Of a stretch of DNA of 64,000 nucleotides, positions 51,798 through 60,716 are shown piece after piece. A program made the position numbers and the translations under genes. How positions within the stretch are numbered: position 1 is the stretch's first letter; each line of letters begins with the position of its first letter. The notes beneath the pieces are model-generated. The model was not told the origin of the DNA and searched no databases. It saw only the letters and a program-made list of their open reading frames with translations. This stretch comes from Streptomyces sp. QL37. GTDB taxonomy: Bacteria; Actinomycetota; Actinomycetes; Streptomycetales; Streptomycetaceae. The stretch covers positions 2,914,001 to 2,978,000 of the forward strand of contig NZ_PTJS01000001.1 of the NCBI RefSeq assembly GCF_002941025.1, in the 5' to 3' direction.

Positions 51798-53219
51798 GTG
51801 AGCCTCTGGACTTCCCTTGAGCCCGCCTCCACGACCGTGGACCCGGGTGGCAGTGCGACCGTGCGGCTGCGCCTTCGTAACACCGGTGACGTGGTGGAGG
51901 AGTACCGCTTCGAGGCGGTGGGCTCTCCCGCACCCTGGACCGCCGTGGAACCGCAGTCGCTGCGGTTGTACCCGGGGACGACGGGAACGGTGGATCTGAC
52001 GTTCGCTCCGCCGCGTACGCCGGACGCGACAGCGGGGCCGAATCCGTACGCGGTGCGGATCGTACCGACGGAGCATCCGGAGGCGACGACGGTTCCGGAG
52101 GGGAACGTCACCGTCACTCCGTTCACGGAGATGCGGGCGGAGTTGATACCCCCGACGGTGAAGGGCCGTTTCCGTGGCCGTCCGCGACTGGCGGTGGACA
52201 ACCTGGGCAACACGAAGCTGACGGCTTCGGTGAACGGCAGCGACAACGGCGATCAGCTGTCGTACGACGTGCACCCGGGCAACGTACAGATCGAGCCGGG
52301 ACGTGCGGCGTTCGTGAAGACGACGCTGAGGCCACGGCAGATCATCTGGTTCGGGTCGGCGGAGCAGCGGCCCTACACCCTGGCCGTGCAGCGGTCGGGG
52401 GCGACGCCGCTGGACGTGGAAGGCACGTATGTGCAGAGGGGTTTCCTGCCGGGCTGGCTGTTGGCCTTCCTCGGTCTCTTCCTGGCACTGGCGGTCACGT
52501 TCGTGACGCTGTGGATCGCCTACAAGCCCCAGGTCCGCAGCGCCGCCACCGAGAAGCTCCAGGAGGCCGGCGTCAGCACGCTGCCGCCCTCTCCCTCACC
52601 GTCCACCGGCGCGCCGAAGGCACCGTCCGCCGAGGCGACGGCCCCTCCGGCCGCGCCCCAGGTGACGGACGGAGCGGGGGCGGGGGGCGGCGGTTCCGAG
52701 GAGGAGGAGACCAAGGCCCCGGAGAGGACCGCTGCGACCGCCGTCCGGCAGCTGGCCGCGAAGGACCCGGGCGGACGGCACATCTGCTACCGGGTGTACA
52801 CGGCGGACAAGGGCTGGACCGACGCCGTGTGCGACGGCGAGACGGCGGGCGCGGCGGGCGAGGGAGTGCCGCTCACGGCCGTCAACATCGCCGTGGCCGG
52901 AACCAACGGCACATCCGGCGGCGCCTTCATCGCCGACCCCGCGTCGACCAAGGGCGAGGGGCACTTCCCCGAGCCGTGGTCGAACGCCGCCGACGGCATC
53001 GACAACTACGTGGGCGGCACCAAGAAGGGCGCCCCGGACCTGATGGGGTTCACGATCAGCGTCGACGCCGGCAAGGGTGCCGTCTGCCAGTCCGCCTACG
53101 TCAACAGCGACGACTGGCTCGGCCTGGCATGCGACGATCCCGGGAACGGGCTCGAATTCACCTACGTCGGCACCCATGACAACAAGTCGTGGATCGAGGC
53201 GGTCAGGCTCACGGTGTGA
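51798..53219 (+). CDS. Membrane protein with N-terminal Ig-like domains and ChW-like C-terminus
   Basis: 473 aa, GTG start. No signal peptide: two beta-sandwich domains (about 1-210; VDPGGSATVRLRLRNTGDVVEEYRFEAVG, VDNLGNTKLTASVNGSDN) resembling COG1470-type NEW3 repeats lie before a single helix at about 217-240 (GWLLAFLGLFLALAVTFVTLWIAY), so they should be cytoplasmic. A Pro/Ser/Glu-rich linker (about 250-310) leads to an exported C-terminal domain with ICYRVYTADKGW, WSNAADGIDNYVGG, YVNSDDWLGL and GTHDNKSWIEAVRLTV, patterned like clostripain hydrophobic-W (ChW) repeats. Related proteins have been labelled hydrolytic, but I see no catalytic residues. Confidence 0.75.
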   Translation: MSLWTSLEPASTTVDPGGSATVRLRLRNTGDVVEEYRFEAVGSPAPWTAVEPQSLRLYPGTTGTVDLTFAPPRTPDATAGPNPYAVRIVPTEHPEATTVPEGNVTVTPFTEMRAELIPPTVKGRFRGRPRLAVDNLGNTKLTASVNGSDNGDQLSYDVHPGNVQIEPGRAAFVKTTLRPRQIIWFGSAEQRPYTLAVQRSGATPLDVEGTYVQRGFLPGWLLAFLGLFLALAVTFVTLWIAYKPQVRSAATEKLQEAGVSTLPPSPSPSTGAPKAPSAEATAPPAAPQVTDGAGAGGGGSEEEETKAPERTAATAVRQLAAKDPGGRHICYRVYTADKGWTDAVCDGETAGAAGEGVPLTAVNIAVAGTNGTSGGAFIADPASTKGEGHFPEPWSNAADGIDNYVGGTKKGAPDLMGFTISVDAGKGAVCQSAYVNSDDWLGLACDDPGNGLEFTYVGTHDNKSWIEAVRLTV

Positions 53220-53465
53220 GCCGCGTCGCCCCGCGGCGACCGCGGCCTGCCGGCTCCGGGAAACATGTCCTGGCGGAGCCCGGATCGCCTCCGTACGGGC
53301 CTTCCAGGGGGACGTGGAGGGGACGGCGCACCGGAGTCGGGCCGAGGGGTCCCCGCACTTCCGGCGCAGCGTTCCGACGGCAGCAGGACCTCCCGCGCAT
53401 AGGCTCCGACCTGGCCTTATGCATACGGCGGGCCTAGAATTCCCTCATCGGGAAGGGGGTTCCGG

Positions 53466-54194
53466 ATGCACCGGAACGTGCGCTCCGTCGAAGACGTACT
53501 GAAGCTCATGGACAGCCTGTTCGCGCCTGGGGCCGACCGATGGACCGACGAGGCGGGTGACTGGTGGGACGGGTTCTACGCGGACCGGTCGAAGCCGGTG
53601 CCGTTCTTCGTGGCGAAGCCCGACGAGAGCCTCGTCTCGTACGTGGATCGGGGGCTGGTCGTCCCGGGGCGCGCGCTCGATCTCGGGTGCGGTCCGGGGC
53701 GTAACGCCCTCTGGCTCGCCTCGCGCGGCTTCGAGGTGGACGCCGTCGACCTGTCGCCCGGCGCCATCGCCTGGGCGGAGGAACGGGCCGAGGAGGCGGG
53801 CGCGGACATCCGCTTCCGCTGCGGCGACGCCTTCGCCGAGGGCACGCCGGCCGGCCCGTACGACCTGATCAACGACTCGGGCTGTTTCCACCACCTGCCG
53901 CCGCACCGGCGCGTCAGCTATCTCCGGCTCGTGGAGCGGTCCCTGGCCCCCGGCGGGCTTCTCGCCCTCACCTGCTTCGCCTCCGGGGCGATGGGGTCCG
54001 AGCTGCCGGACTCCGAACTGTACGGCCCGGGAGGGCTGCAGGGCGGTCTCGCCTTCACCCCCGAATCCCTGCGCTGGATCTTCGAGGGGATGGAGGAGGT
54101 CGAACTGCGCCGGATGCGGGACGAGCCGGCTGGCTCCCCGTGCTTCGGTGAGGACTTCCTCTGGGCCGCGCTGTTCAGGAAGCATTACGGGTGA
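53466..54194 (+). CDS. SAM-dependent methyltransferase
   Basis: 242 aa; ATG start behind GGAAGGGGG. A Rossmann methyltransferase with motif I ALDLGCGPGRNALWLASRGFEVDAVDLSPGAI, acidic motif in RFRCGDAFAEG, and INDSGCFHHLPPHRR. A -10-like TAGAAT lies at 53435-53440. The substrate is unknown. It is 188 bases before the 5-aminolevulinate synthase gene in the same direction, so it may be the first gene of the cluster or an unrelated neighbour. It lacks the tight overlaps seen further on. Confidence 0.85.
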   Translation: MHRNVRSVEDVLKLMDSLFAPGADRWTDEAGDWWDGFYADRSKPVPFFVAKPDESLVSYVDRGLVVPGRALDLGCGPGRNALWLASRGFEVDAVDLSPGAIAWAEERAEEAGADIRFRCGDAFAEGTPAGPYDLINDSGCFHHLPPHRRVSYLRLVERSLAPGGLLALTCFASGAMGSELPDSELYGPGGLQGGLAFTPESLRWIFEGMEEVELRRMRDEPAGSPCFGEDFLWAALFRKHYG

Positions 54195-54271
54195 TGGGGA
54201 AGGTACGGACGTGACCAGGCCCCGATAGCCGCGCCGTGCTGTCCGCAGCTTCCCCTCGACCGCCCCAGGAT

Positions 54272-54297
54272 GTGCGGCCAGGAGGTGCGGCCAGGAG
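54272..54297. repeat. 13-bp tandem direct repeat upstream of the aminolevulinate synthase gene
   Basis: GTGCGGCCAGGAG occurs twice head to tail, followed by a broken third copy (GTGCGG). It lies 86 bases before the start codon in a leader without other features. Confidence 0.7.
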
Positions 54298-54382
54298 GTG
54301 CGGGAACGAAGGGGGAGCGGATCGGGAACGGAGGGATCCATGGTGATTCCAGTCCGAGTCACCGACCCGAGAGGGCAGCACC

Positions 54383-55603
54383 GTGATCTCCACCCTTGCT
54401 CCGCCACGTGCCCCGGATACCTACGCCGGCCTCCGCGCCGGACTCGACCGGCTGAGGGCGGAAGGCCTCTACCGCGACTTCGTCGCCTGCTCCTACCTGG
54501 CGGAGGACCGGGGACACGCCCTGCACCAGGGGCGCCGTATCCAGGTGTGGTGCACCAACGACTACCTGGGCATGAGCCAGCACCAGCACGTCATGAACGC
54601 CCAGCTCACCTCGACCCTGCGCCATGGGACGGGCAACGGAGGTTCGCGGAACATCGCGGGCACCAGCGAGGCGCACGTGGAACTGGAGACGCTCCTCGCC
54701 GGCTGGCACGCCAAGGAGCGGGCGCTGATCTTCACCAGCGGCTACGTCGCCAACGTGGAGACGCTGGCCACACTGCTGCGGGCGGCGCCGGAGACCATGG
54801 TGTTCTCGGACGCCCTCAACCACCGTTCCCTGATCGAGGGGGTACGGACCTCGGGCAACACCAAGCACATCTTCGCCCACAACGACCTGACCGACCTCGA
54901 ACTGGCGCTCGCCCAGCAGCCGTTGGACCGACCGAAGCTGATCGTATTCGAGTCCGTGTACTCGATGGACGGCGACATCGCGCCGATCCGTGAGATCTGC
55001 GACCTGGCCGAGCGGTACAACGCACAGACCTACCTGGACGAGACCCATGCGATCGGGGTCTCCGGACCCACGGGCGCCGGTATCAGCGAGGCGATCCGTG
55101 AGGACCGGGTCACCTTCGTCCAGGGCGTGTTCGGCAAGGCGGTGGGCACCACCGGCGGGTATGTCGCCGGTCCCGACGTCCCGTTGGACTACGTACGCTC
55201 GCACGCCCCGGGGTTCATCTTCACCACGACCATCCCCCGGGCCTCCCTGGACGCCACCCTGGCGAGCCTGGCCGTCATCCGCAGCGCCGAGGGCGCCGCG
55301 ATGCGGGAGGAGCTGCGCACCAAGGCGGAGCTGATGCGCCGCCGGCTCACCGAGGCGGGCATCGGCCATGTGCCTGCCCCCACGCACCTCGTCCCGGTCC
55401 TGGTTCCGGGCGGTGACCGCGTGAAGCGGATATCGCGCCGGCTGCTGGACGAGTTCTCCGTCTACGTTCAGCCCATCAACTTCCCGTCGGTGCCGAAGGG
55501 CGGCGAGCGCTTCCGCGTGACCATCGCCCCGTTCCGCACGGAAGAGCAGATCGACCGGTTCGTCGAGGCGCTCGCACTGTGCCTCGCGGACGACCCCAGC
55601 TGA
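54383..55603 (+). CDS. 5-aminolevulinate synthase (specialised-metabolism type)
   Basis: 406 aa; GTG start with GAGAGGGC upstream. An alpha-oxoamine synthase that should condense glycine with succinyl-CoA to 5-aminolevulinate. ALAS-type signatures: CTNDYLGMSQH, GSRNIAGTSEAHVELE, YLDETHAIG, the PLP-binding K252 in GVFGKAVGTTGGY, and RSHAPGFIFTTTIP, which separates it from biotin and ketobutyrate synthases. Streptomycetes make heme precursors from glutamyl-tRNA, so this gene is expected to serve a specialised product, as in C5N-unit pathways; but no C5N ligase of the usual type lies next to it. First gene of a tight rightward operon. Other acyl-CoA or amino-acid partners are possible. Confidence 0.88.
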   Translation: MISTLAPPRAPDTYAGLRAGLDRLRAEGLYRDFVACSYLAEDRGHALHQGRRIQVWCTNDYLGMSQHQHVMNAQLTSTLRHGTGNGGSRNIAGTSEAHVELETLLAGWHAKERALIFTSGYVANVETLATLLRAAPETMVFSDALNHRSLIEGVRTSGNTKHIFAHNDLTDLELALAQQPLDRPKLIVFESVYSMDGDIAPIREICDLAERYNAQTYLDETHAIGVSGPTGAGISEAIREDRVTFVQGVFGKAVGTTGGYVAGPDVPLDYVRSHAPGFIFTTTIPRASLDATLASLAVIRSAEGAAMREELRTKAELMRRRLTEAGIGHVPAPTHLVPVLVPGGDRVKRISRRLLDEFSVYVQPINFPSVPKGGERFRVTIAPFRTEEQIDRFVEALALCLADDPS

Positions 55604-55676
55604 ACGGCGTCCCGTTCCGCCGAGCCCTCGCGTTCCCCTTCACGCTCACGTTCCCATCCGAGGAGACGACAGCACC

Positions 55677-56570
55677 ATGACCATGACCGCGCCCGAGACC
55701 GACGCCGCCACCGGCATCCGGATCAACGACCTCACGCCGTTCATCGGCGCCGAACTGACCGGAGTCACCTACGAGGATCTCCAGGACTCCGGGCTCTGGG
55801 ACAAGGTGAGCACGCTGCTGCACGAGCGGGAGCTGGTCGTCATCCGCTCCCTGGACATCACCTCGGAGCAGCAGATCGAGCTGGCGAGCCGTATCGGCCG
55901 GCCGAAGCCCTTCCTGATGGCCAAGTACCGCCACCCGGAGCACGAGGAGATCATGATCTCCTCCAACGCCAAGAAGAACGACATGGCGATCGGTGTCGCC
56001 CGGGTCGGCAACTTCTGGCACCAGGACTCCTCCTACCAAGAGGGCGCCCCGCCCTACACGATGCTGCACGGCATCGACGTCCCCGGCACCAGCGGCCACA
56101 CCCTCTACGCCAACGCGGCCGACGTCTACGACCGTCTGCCCCAGGAGTGGAAGGAGAAGATCGAGGGGCGTACAGCGGTCCACACCGTCTCCAAGCGCCA
56201 GCGCATCTCCGAGAAGCACGCGGGCCTGTCCATCGCGGAGTTCAAGGCGCTCGTGGAGGTGGAGTACCCGCCGGTCCAGCACCCGCTGGTGAAGACCGAC
56301 CCCACGACCGGCCGCCGGTACGTGTACGGGGCGCCGGAGTACATGGAGCGGGTGATCGGCTTCGACGCGAACGAGAACGAGGAGTTCTTCGCCCTCCTGA
56401 ACCGGCTGATCCAGGACCCGGCGCACGTCTACGAGCACCGGTGGACCCCGCGGGACCTGGTGATCTGGAAGTGCGAGTTGACGTACCACGCGGCGACCGC
56501 GGTCGAGCCGGGCGTCGACCGCACCGTGCACCGCGTGAGCATCGAGGCGAGGGACCCGTGGGCGGCATAG
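55677..56570 (+). CDS. TauD-type Fe(II)/2-oxoglutarate oxygenase
   Basis: 297 aa; ATG start behind GAGGAGACGAC. Iron ligands H115 and D117 are in NFWHQDSSYQ, and the third is H271 in ELTYHAATAV; the 2-oxoglutarate-binding Arg is R286 in VHRVSIE. Length and fold match the TauD/TfdA family, which hydroxylates, desaturates or cuts small acids and amino acids. It would tailor an intermediate of the cluster. The KAS III-like start lies inside its 3' end, 13 bases before the stop. Confidence 0.9.
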   Translation: MTMTAPETDAATGIRINDLTPFIGAELTGVTYEDLQDSGLWDKVSTLLHERELVVIRSLDITSEQQIELASRIGRPKPFLMAKYRHPEHEEIMISSNAKKNDMAIGVARVGNFWHQDSSYQEGAPPYTMLHGIDVPGTSGHTLYANAADVYDRLPQEWKEKIEGRTAVHTVSKRQRISEKHAGLSIAEFKALVEVEYPPVQHPLVKTDPTTGRRYVYGAPEYMERVIGFDANENEEFFALLNRLIQDPAHVYEHRWTPRDLVIWKCELTYHAATAVEPGVDRTVHRVSIEARDPWAA

Positions 56571-57517
56571 TCGACTTCGACGTGTGCTTCCCGTCCGCGA
56601 CGGCCGACATCCGGGACATGCACCAGGTCTCCGGGGTGTCCGTCGCGGACCTGGCCGCCATCACCCACACCGAGTCGTTCCCGGTCCTCGCGGACGGGGA
56701 GACGGCCTCGGGGCTGGCGGTCCGGGCCGCGTCCCGGCTGCTGGACCGGCTGGGGACCGAACGCTCCGCCGTGCACGAGGTGATCTACACGGGCTCCGGC
56801 GAGTGGGACATCCCGTTCTGGTCGCCGGCCGCCAAGGTGGCCGACGAGCTCGGCATCAGGAACGCCCACTGCTACGAGCTCACGAACTTCTGCAACGCGG
56901 GCCTGACGGCGATCCGGCTGGCGGCCGAGTCCACCGGCAAGAGGCCCGGGACGTACACGCTGGTTCTCCTCGGGGACCGGCTGAGCAGGATGGTGGACTA
57001 CGGTGACCCGGATTCCAAGGCGCTCTTCAATTTCGGTGATGCGGGCGCGGCGGTGCTGCTGGCGGATGACAACCCTCTTTTCCGGGTCCTCCACTCGGCG
57101 ATGCGCACCGACCCCGGGTGGGCCGACTACTACCAGGGCGAGTGGCGTGACGGCCGGGTCGTCATCCGGCGGGGCGCGCACCGCCGGGGCCTCGCCTCCG
57201 CCTACGTGGACAACTTCACCCGCCTGGTCGACGAGACCCTGACGGCGACCGGACGGACCATCGGTGACGTCGCGTGGTTCCTGATCAATCAAGGCGACAA
57301 GGGGATGCACGAGCGTCTGCTGACGACTCTCGGCATCCCCGCCGAGCGCAGCGTTTTCAACTACGGACGGCTCGGCCACATGGGCGGAGCCGACACCCTG
57401 ATCGCCCTCGACGGCCTCATGGAGGAGAAGAAGCTCCGTGAGGGGGACCTGATCCTGCTGGCCACCAGTGCCATGGGATTCAGCTGGGGCGTCACAGCCT
57501 TGGAGTACTCCGGATGA
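56558..57517 (+). CDS. KAS III-like enzyme with Asn at the catalytic His position
   Basis: 319 aa from GTG at 56558, overlapping the oxygenase stop by 13 bases; a much longer reading through the oxygenase gene is rejected. The thiolase fold is clear: nucleophile C112 in LTNFCNAGL (the same number as E. coli FabH), ALFNFGDAGAAVLLAD, and N268 in VFNYGRLGHMGG. The catalytic His expected in the HQ motif is replaced: AWFLINQGDKG has N244. This could favour acyl transfer over decarboxylating condensation. It overlaps the next gene as ATGA. Substrate unknown; the acyl group might come from the ligase at 58719. Confidence 0.85.
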   Translation: MGGIVDFDVCFPSATADIRDMHQVSGVSVADLAAITHTESFPVLADGETASGLAVRAASRLLDRLGTERSAVHEVIYTGSGEWDIPFWSPAAKVADELGIRNAHCYELTNFCNAGLTAIRLAAESTGKRPGTYTLVLLGDRLSRMVDYGDPDSKALFNFGDAGAAVLLADDNPLFRVLHSAMRTDPGWADYYQGEWRDGRVVIRRGAHRRGLASAYVDNFTRLVDETLTATGRTIGDVAWFLINQGDKGMHERLLTTLGIPAERSVFNYGRLGHMGGADTLIALDGLMEEKKLREGDLILLATSAMGFSWGVTALEYSG

Positions 57518-58722
57518 AGATTCTCGTGATCCATCAAGTGCCCTACCGCAAGATCTCCTACCACCGCGGTGTCGACCACGACCAGCACGAGGTGACCTAC
57601 ATCGGCCGGCCGGCGTCACTGCGGCAGATCCCCGGTGACCTCCGCTGCTCGCGGATCCCGATGGGTGAGGACGAAGACCTGGTGGCCGGGGTGACGGCCC
57701 GGGTGACGCCGTCGGACGGCTACGAAAAGGTGCTGTCCCTCTCGGAGTTCGGGATTCTGGAAGCGGTACGCGTCCGCCGCCACCTGGGGCTCCCCGGCCC
57801 GTCGGAGAGCCGTATCGAACTCGTCCGGGACAAGGTCCGGATGAAGGAGGCGCTGGCGGGATCAGGAATCCGCCACCCGCGTTTCGTGAGCGCGCCTCCC
57901 CCGTGCGGACCACTGCCCTGGAGCGGGAAGACCGTGCTCAAACCCCGCAACGGGGCGTCCAGCGACGGGGTCATGGTCCTGGAGACCGCCCGTGAGGCGC
58001 TCTGCGCCTACCGGAAACTGGCCGACCCGGAGAACTACCAGATCGAGGAGCACATCGAGGGCGACGTCCTGCACATCGACGGGCTGATGCAGGACGGCAG
58101 GTTCGTGGAGCTGGCGGCCAGCCGGTACGTCAACAAGCCGGTGGAGTTCGCCGGCGGTCTGCCGCTCGGCTCGCACCAGATCCCGCTGACCGAGGCGCAC
58201 CGCGGCCTGGCACAGGAGGTGTCCATCGCCCTCGGTATCGAGGAGGGCTGTGTCCACCTGGAGGCGTTCCACACGGCCGACGACGAACTGGTCTTCCTCG
58301 AGGTCGCCAACCGGGTCGGCGGGGCGGGTGTGGTCACCGCGCACGAACGCCGGACCGGTGTCCACCTGCCGTCCCACGAGATCGCGGTACGCCTCGGTCT
58401 GGAACGCCCGCCGTCGGACGAGCCCAGCGGCCGCTACCACGGCTGGCTGGCCTTCCCGGGCCACCACCTCCCCGGTGGTACCGCCGAGGTCACGCTGCCC
58501 CCGGGGTTGGTCGGCCACCCCTACGTGGACCGGCTGTACGTGCTGCCGGCCGACCGTCCGCTGACCGCGCACATCACCTACCAGGAATGGGAGTGCCCCG
58601 TGTTCATCGAGGCCTCGCACACCGACGCCGCGGAACTGGGCCGGTTTCTGCGGGAATGCGCGGACAGCATCACCGTCGTCTCCCGGACCCGTGAGCCGGC
58701 CTTCGCGGGGAGCGCCGCATGA
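57514..58722 (+). CDS. ATP-grasp ligase
   Basis: 402 aa; the ATG overlaps the KAS III-like stop. The ATP-grasp core is visible: KTVLKPRNGASSDGVMVLE (nucleotide-binding Lys and glycine-rich loop), YQIEEHIEGDVLHIDGLMQDG, and metal ligands in LVFLEVANRVGGAG (Glu and Asn). The family joins a carboxylate, activated as acyl phosphate, to an amine or other nucleophile, so a peptide-like bond involving an aminolevulinate-like unit is possible. N-terminal 100 residues form a pre-ATP-grasp domain. Its stop overlaps the next ATG. Confidence 0.88.
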   Translation: MKILVIHQVPYRKISYHRGVDHDQHEVTYIGRPASLRQIPGDLRCSRIPMGEDEDLVAGVTARVTPSDGYEKVLSLSEFGILEAVRVRRHLGLPGPSESRIELVRDKVRMKEALAGSGIRHPRFVSAPPPCGPLPWSGKTVLKPRNGASSDGVMVLETAREALCAYRKLADPENYQIEEHIEGDVLHIDGLMQDGRFVELAASRYVNKPVEFAGGLPLGSHQIPLTEAHRGLAQEVSIALGIEEGCVHLEAFHTADDELVFLEVANRVGGAGVVTAHERRTGVHLPSHEIAVRLGLERPPSDEPSGRYHGWLAFPGHHLPGGTAEVTLPPGLVGHPYVDRLYVLPADRPLTAHITYQEWECPVFIEASHTDAAELGRFLRECADSITVVSRTREPAFAGSAA

Positions 58723-60653
58723 GCCGCCTCCCGGTCCGCCACTATCCGACCGACCTCGTGCTGGCCGTGGAGCACGTCCAGCGGGCACTGGCCGACGACG
58801 CGTCGTCGCCGGTGGCCGCTGCCCTGAAGGAGGCCGACCTCCTCGAAGTCGGCGGCCTGCTGGACGCGGACGCCCTGGCCCACGCCCTCGACGAGGCGCT
58901 CGGTGGCCTGAGCCAGTTCCCCTGGCGTCCGCTCACCGACACCGGCGACGTCTGGGAGCAGACACCGGTGGGCCGTGTCGTCCTCGACGACGACAGGGCG
59001 GGAAACACGCTGCGGGGGCTGCTGCTGGCCTGGGCGGTGGGCAACGACGTTCTCGTCCGTACCTCCCGGCCCGCCCTGTGGACCACGGTGACCGAGGCGC
59101 TGCGCGAGCCGGGGTTCCCGCTGCCCGCGGCCGGGGTGGCCGCGGCCGGGGCCGAGGCGGAGGGCACTGTCGTCGTGGTCCCCGACCTGGTGGTGCTCAG
59201 CGAGGAAGCGGTGTCCGCCTCGGGTGAGCTGTACGCGGGAGCCGGGCGTCCCGGGGTCCCGTCGGTGCGGGTCAGGCTGACGGCCGGTCAGGACGGCCCG
59301 CAGGCGCCCGTGGCCGACATCGACTGCCGGGCGCCGTGGTTCCGGGAGCTGTTCACCTCCGTCTATCTGGCCGGCACCTCGCTGGACGCCGCGCGCCGCG
59401 CCGACCCCGGCCGGGCGTCGCGTATGGACGCCAGGGTTCGCTATCTCGTCGGGATGGCCCGGCGCACGGCCCACTACCGGGACCTGCCGCGGGTCGACGG
59501 CGTATCCGGTCTGGCCTCTCTGCCCGTCCTGGAGAAGGCGGCCCTGGAGGCCGCGTCCCTGCCCCGCGCCACCGGCATGTCCAGCGGTGCCCGTCCCAGC
59601 GGCGAGGTGCTCCGCAGCGGGGCGTCCAGCGGGGAGCCGCGGTACATCGTGTACTCGCGGACCGACTGGGAGAACATGGTCCGCGAGGCGATCCCGCTCC
59701 TGCGGGCGCTGGGTATCCACCCTGGGGACCGGGTCCTCAACGCGCTGGTCGGCGGGGGTCTGTACGGCGGACTGCTGACGACGTCCAGCGAGCTGACCCG
59801 GATGCCGGTGGAGGCCTTCTCCGCCGGCCAGCAGGTCACCGCCGACCTGATGCTGATGCTGGTCCGCGACTTCTCGGTGAACGTCCTGCTGGGCCAGCCC
59901 GCCGTGGTGCTGCCCCTGCTCCGGGAGGCCAGGCGGAAGGATCCCGGTCTGCGTCTGGAGAAGGTCGTCTACGGCGGCACCCCGATGACCGAGTCCGACA
60001 AGACGTGGTTGCGGGAGGAGCTCGGTACCCGGTCGATCACGAGCATCCTGGCGGCCAACGACGGTGCCCAGATCGGCTACCAGTGCGAGGGGCTCGGCGG
60101 CACGCTGCACCACGTCAACGACGACTACAACCTCGTCGAGGTCGTCGACGAGGACGGCTTCCCCCTGCCCGACGGCGAGACCGGACACCTGCTGATCACC
60201 GCGATGCAGAAGTTCGAGGGACCGCTGATCCGCTACCGCATCGGCGACATGGGCCGGGTGACCGAACGCGACTGCGACTGCGGGGTGTCCGGACGGGTGC
60301 TGGAGTACCTCGGGCGCAGCGACGGCCTGCTGAAGTTCAAGTCGGCGACCGTGCACTACGGCGAGATCGCCACCGCCCTGGAGGAGTTCCAGGTGTCCCA
60401 GCTCCAGGCGGAGCTGACCACCAGGGAGGGCACCGAGACGCTGGTACTGCGCACCGAGTCGCGTGAGGAGCTGGATCCCCAGGCGCTGAAGTCCTTCCTC
60501 GCCGGCGCCTTCCCGGCGCTGAGCGGTGATCACCTCTACGACGACGGCCTGCGGCTGTTCGACCTGGTGGTCGAATGCCACCCGGAGGGCGGACTGGAGC
60601 GGAACCCGGTCAGCGGAAAGATCCGGACCGTGATCGACCGCCGGCTCAGCTGA
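58719..60653 (+). CDS. PaaK/LuxE-like acyl-activating enzyme with extra N-terminal domain
   Basis: 644 aa; ATG overlapping the ATP-grasp stop. From about residue 215 the protein follows the phenylacetate-CoA ligase pattern: phosphate loop LRSGASSGEPRYIVYSR, YGGTPMTESDKTWLRE, GPLIRYRIGDMGRVTERDC, and a C-terminal subdomain with GRSDGLLKFKSATVHYGEI. The first 200 residues are not part of that family; TPVGRVVLDDDRAGNTLRGLLLAWAVGNDVLVRTS recalls the N-terminal half of LuxC acyl reductases, but no catalytic Cys is visible. The two parts together suggest activation and handling of a carboxylic acid. Likely supplies acyl-AMP or acyl-CoA to the cluster. Confidence 0.8.
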   Translation: MSRLPVRHYPTDLVLAVEHVQRALADDASSPVAAALKEADLLEVGGLLDADALAHALDEALGGLSQFPWRPLTDTGDVWEQTPVGRVVLDDDRAGNTLRGLLLAWAVGNDVLVRTSRPALWTTVTEALREPGFPLPAAGVAAAGAEAEGTVVVVPDLVVLSEEAVSASGELYAGAGRPGVPSVRVRLTAGQDGPQAPVADIDCRAPWFRELFTSVYLAGTSLDAARRADPGRASRMDARVRYLVGMARRTAHYRDLPRVDGVSGLASLPVLEKAALEAASLPRATGMSSGARPSGEVLRSGASSGEPRYIVYSRTDWENMVREAIPLLRALGIHPGDRVLNALVGGGLYGGLLTTSSELTRMPVEAFSAGQQVTADLMLMLVRDFSVNVLLGQPAVVLPLLREARRKDPGLRLEKVVYGGTPMTESDKTWLREELGTRSITSILAANDGAQIGYQCEGLGGTLHHVNDDYNLVEVVDEDGFPLPDGETGHLLITAMQKFEGPLIRYRIGDMGRVTERDCDCGVSGRVLEYLGRSDGLLKFKSATVHYGEIATALEEFQVSQLQAELTTREGTETLVLRTESREELDPQALKSFLAGAFPALSGDHLYDDGLRLFDLVVECHPEGGLERNPVSGKIRTVIDRRLS

Positions 60654-60716
60654 CGCCCCCGTATCTCTTCTCCCGATCCGCCCCGTCCCTCCCCGCACAG
60701 TTCTGGAGTCCTCCCG

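Noticed and set aside
53226..53241. Small hairpin (GTCGCC/GGCGAC) after the ChW-like protein gene
   Set aside because: A 6-bp stem is within what is expected by chance in DNA of this GC content.
54383..55603. Heme biosynthesis role for the ALAS
   Set aside because: Streptomyces uses the glutamyl-tRNA route, and the gene sits in an operon with tailoring and export genes.
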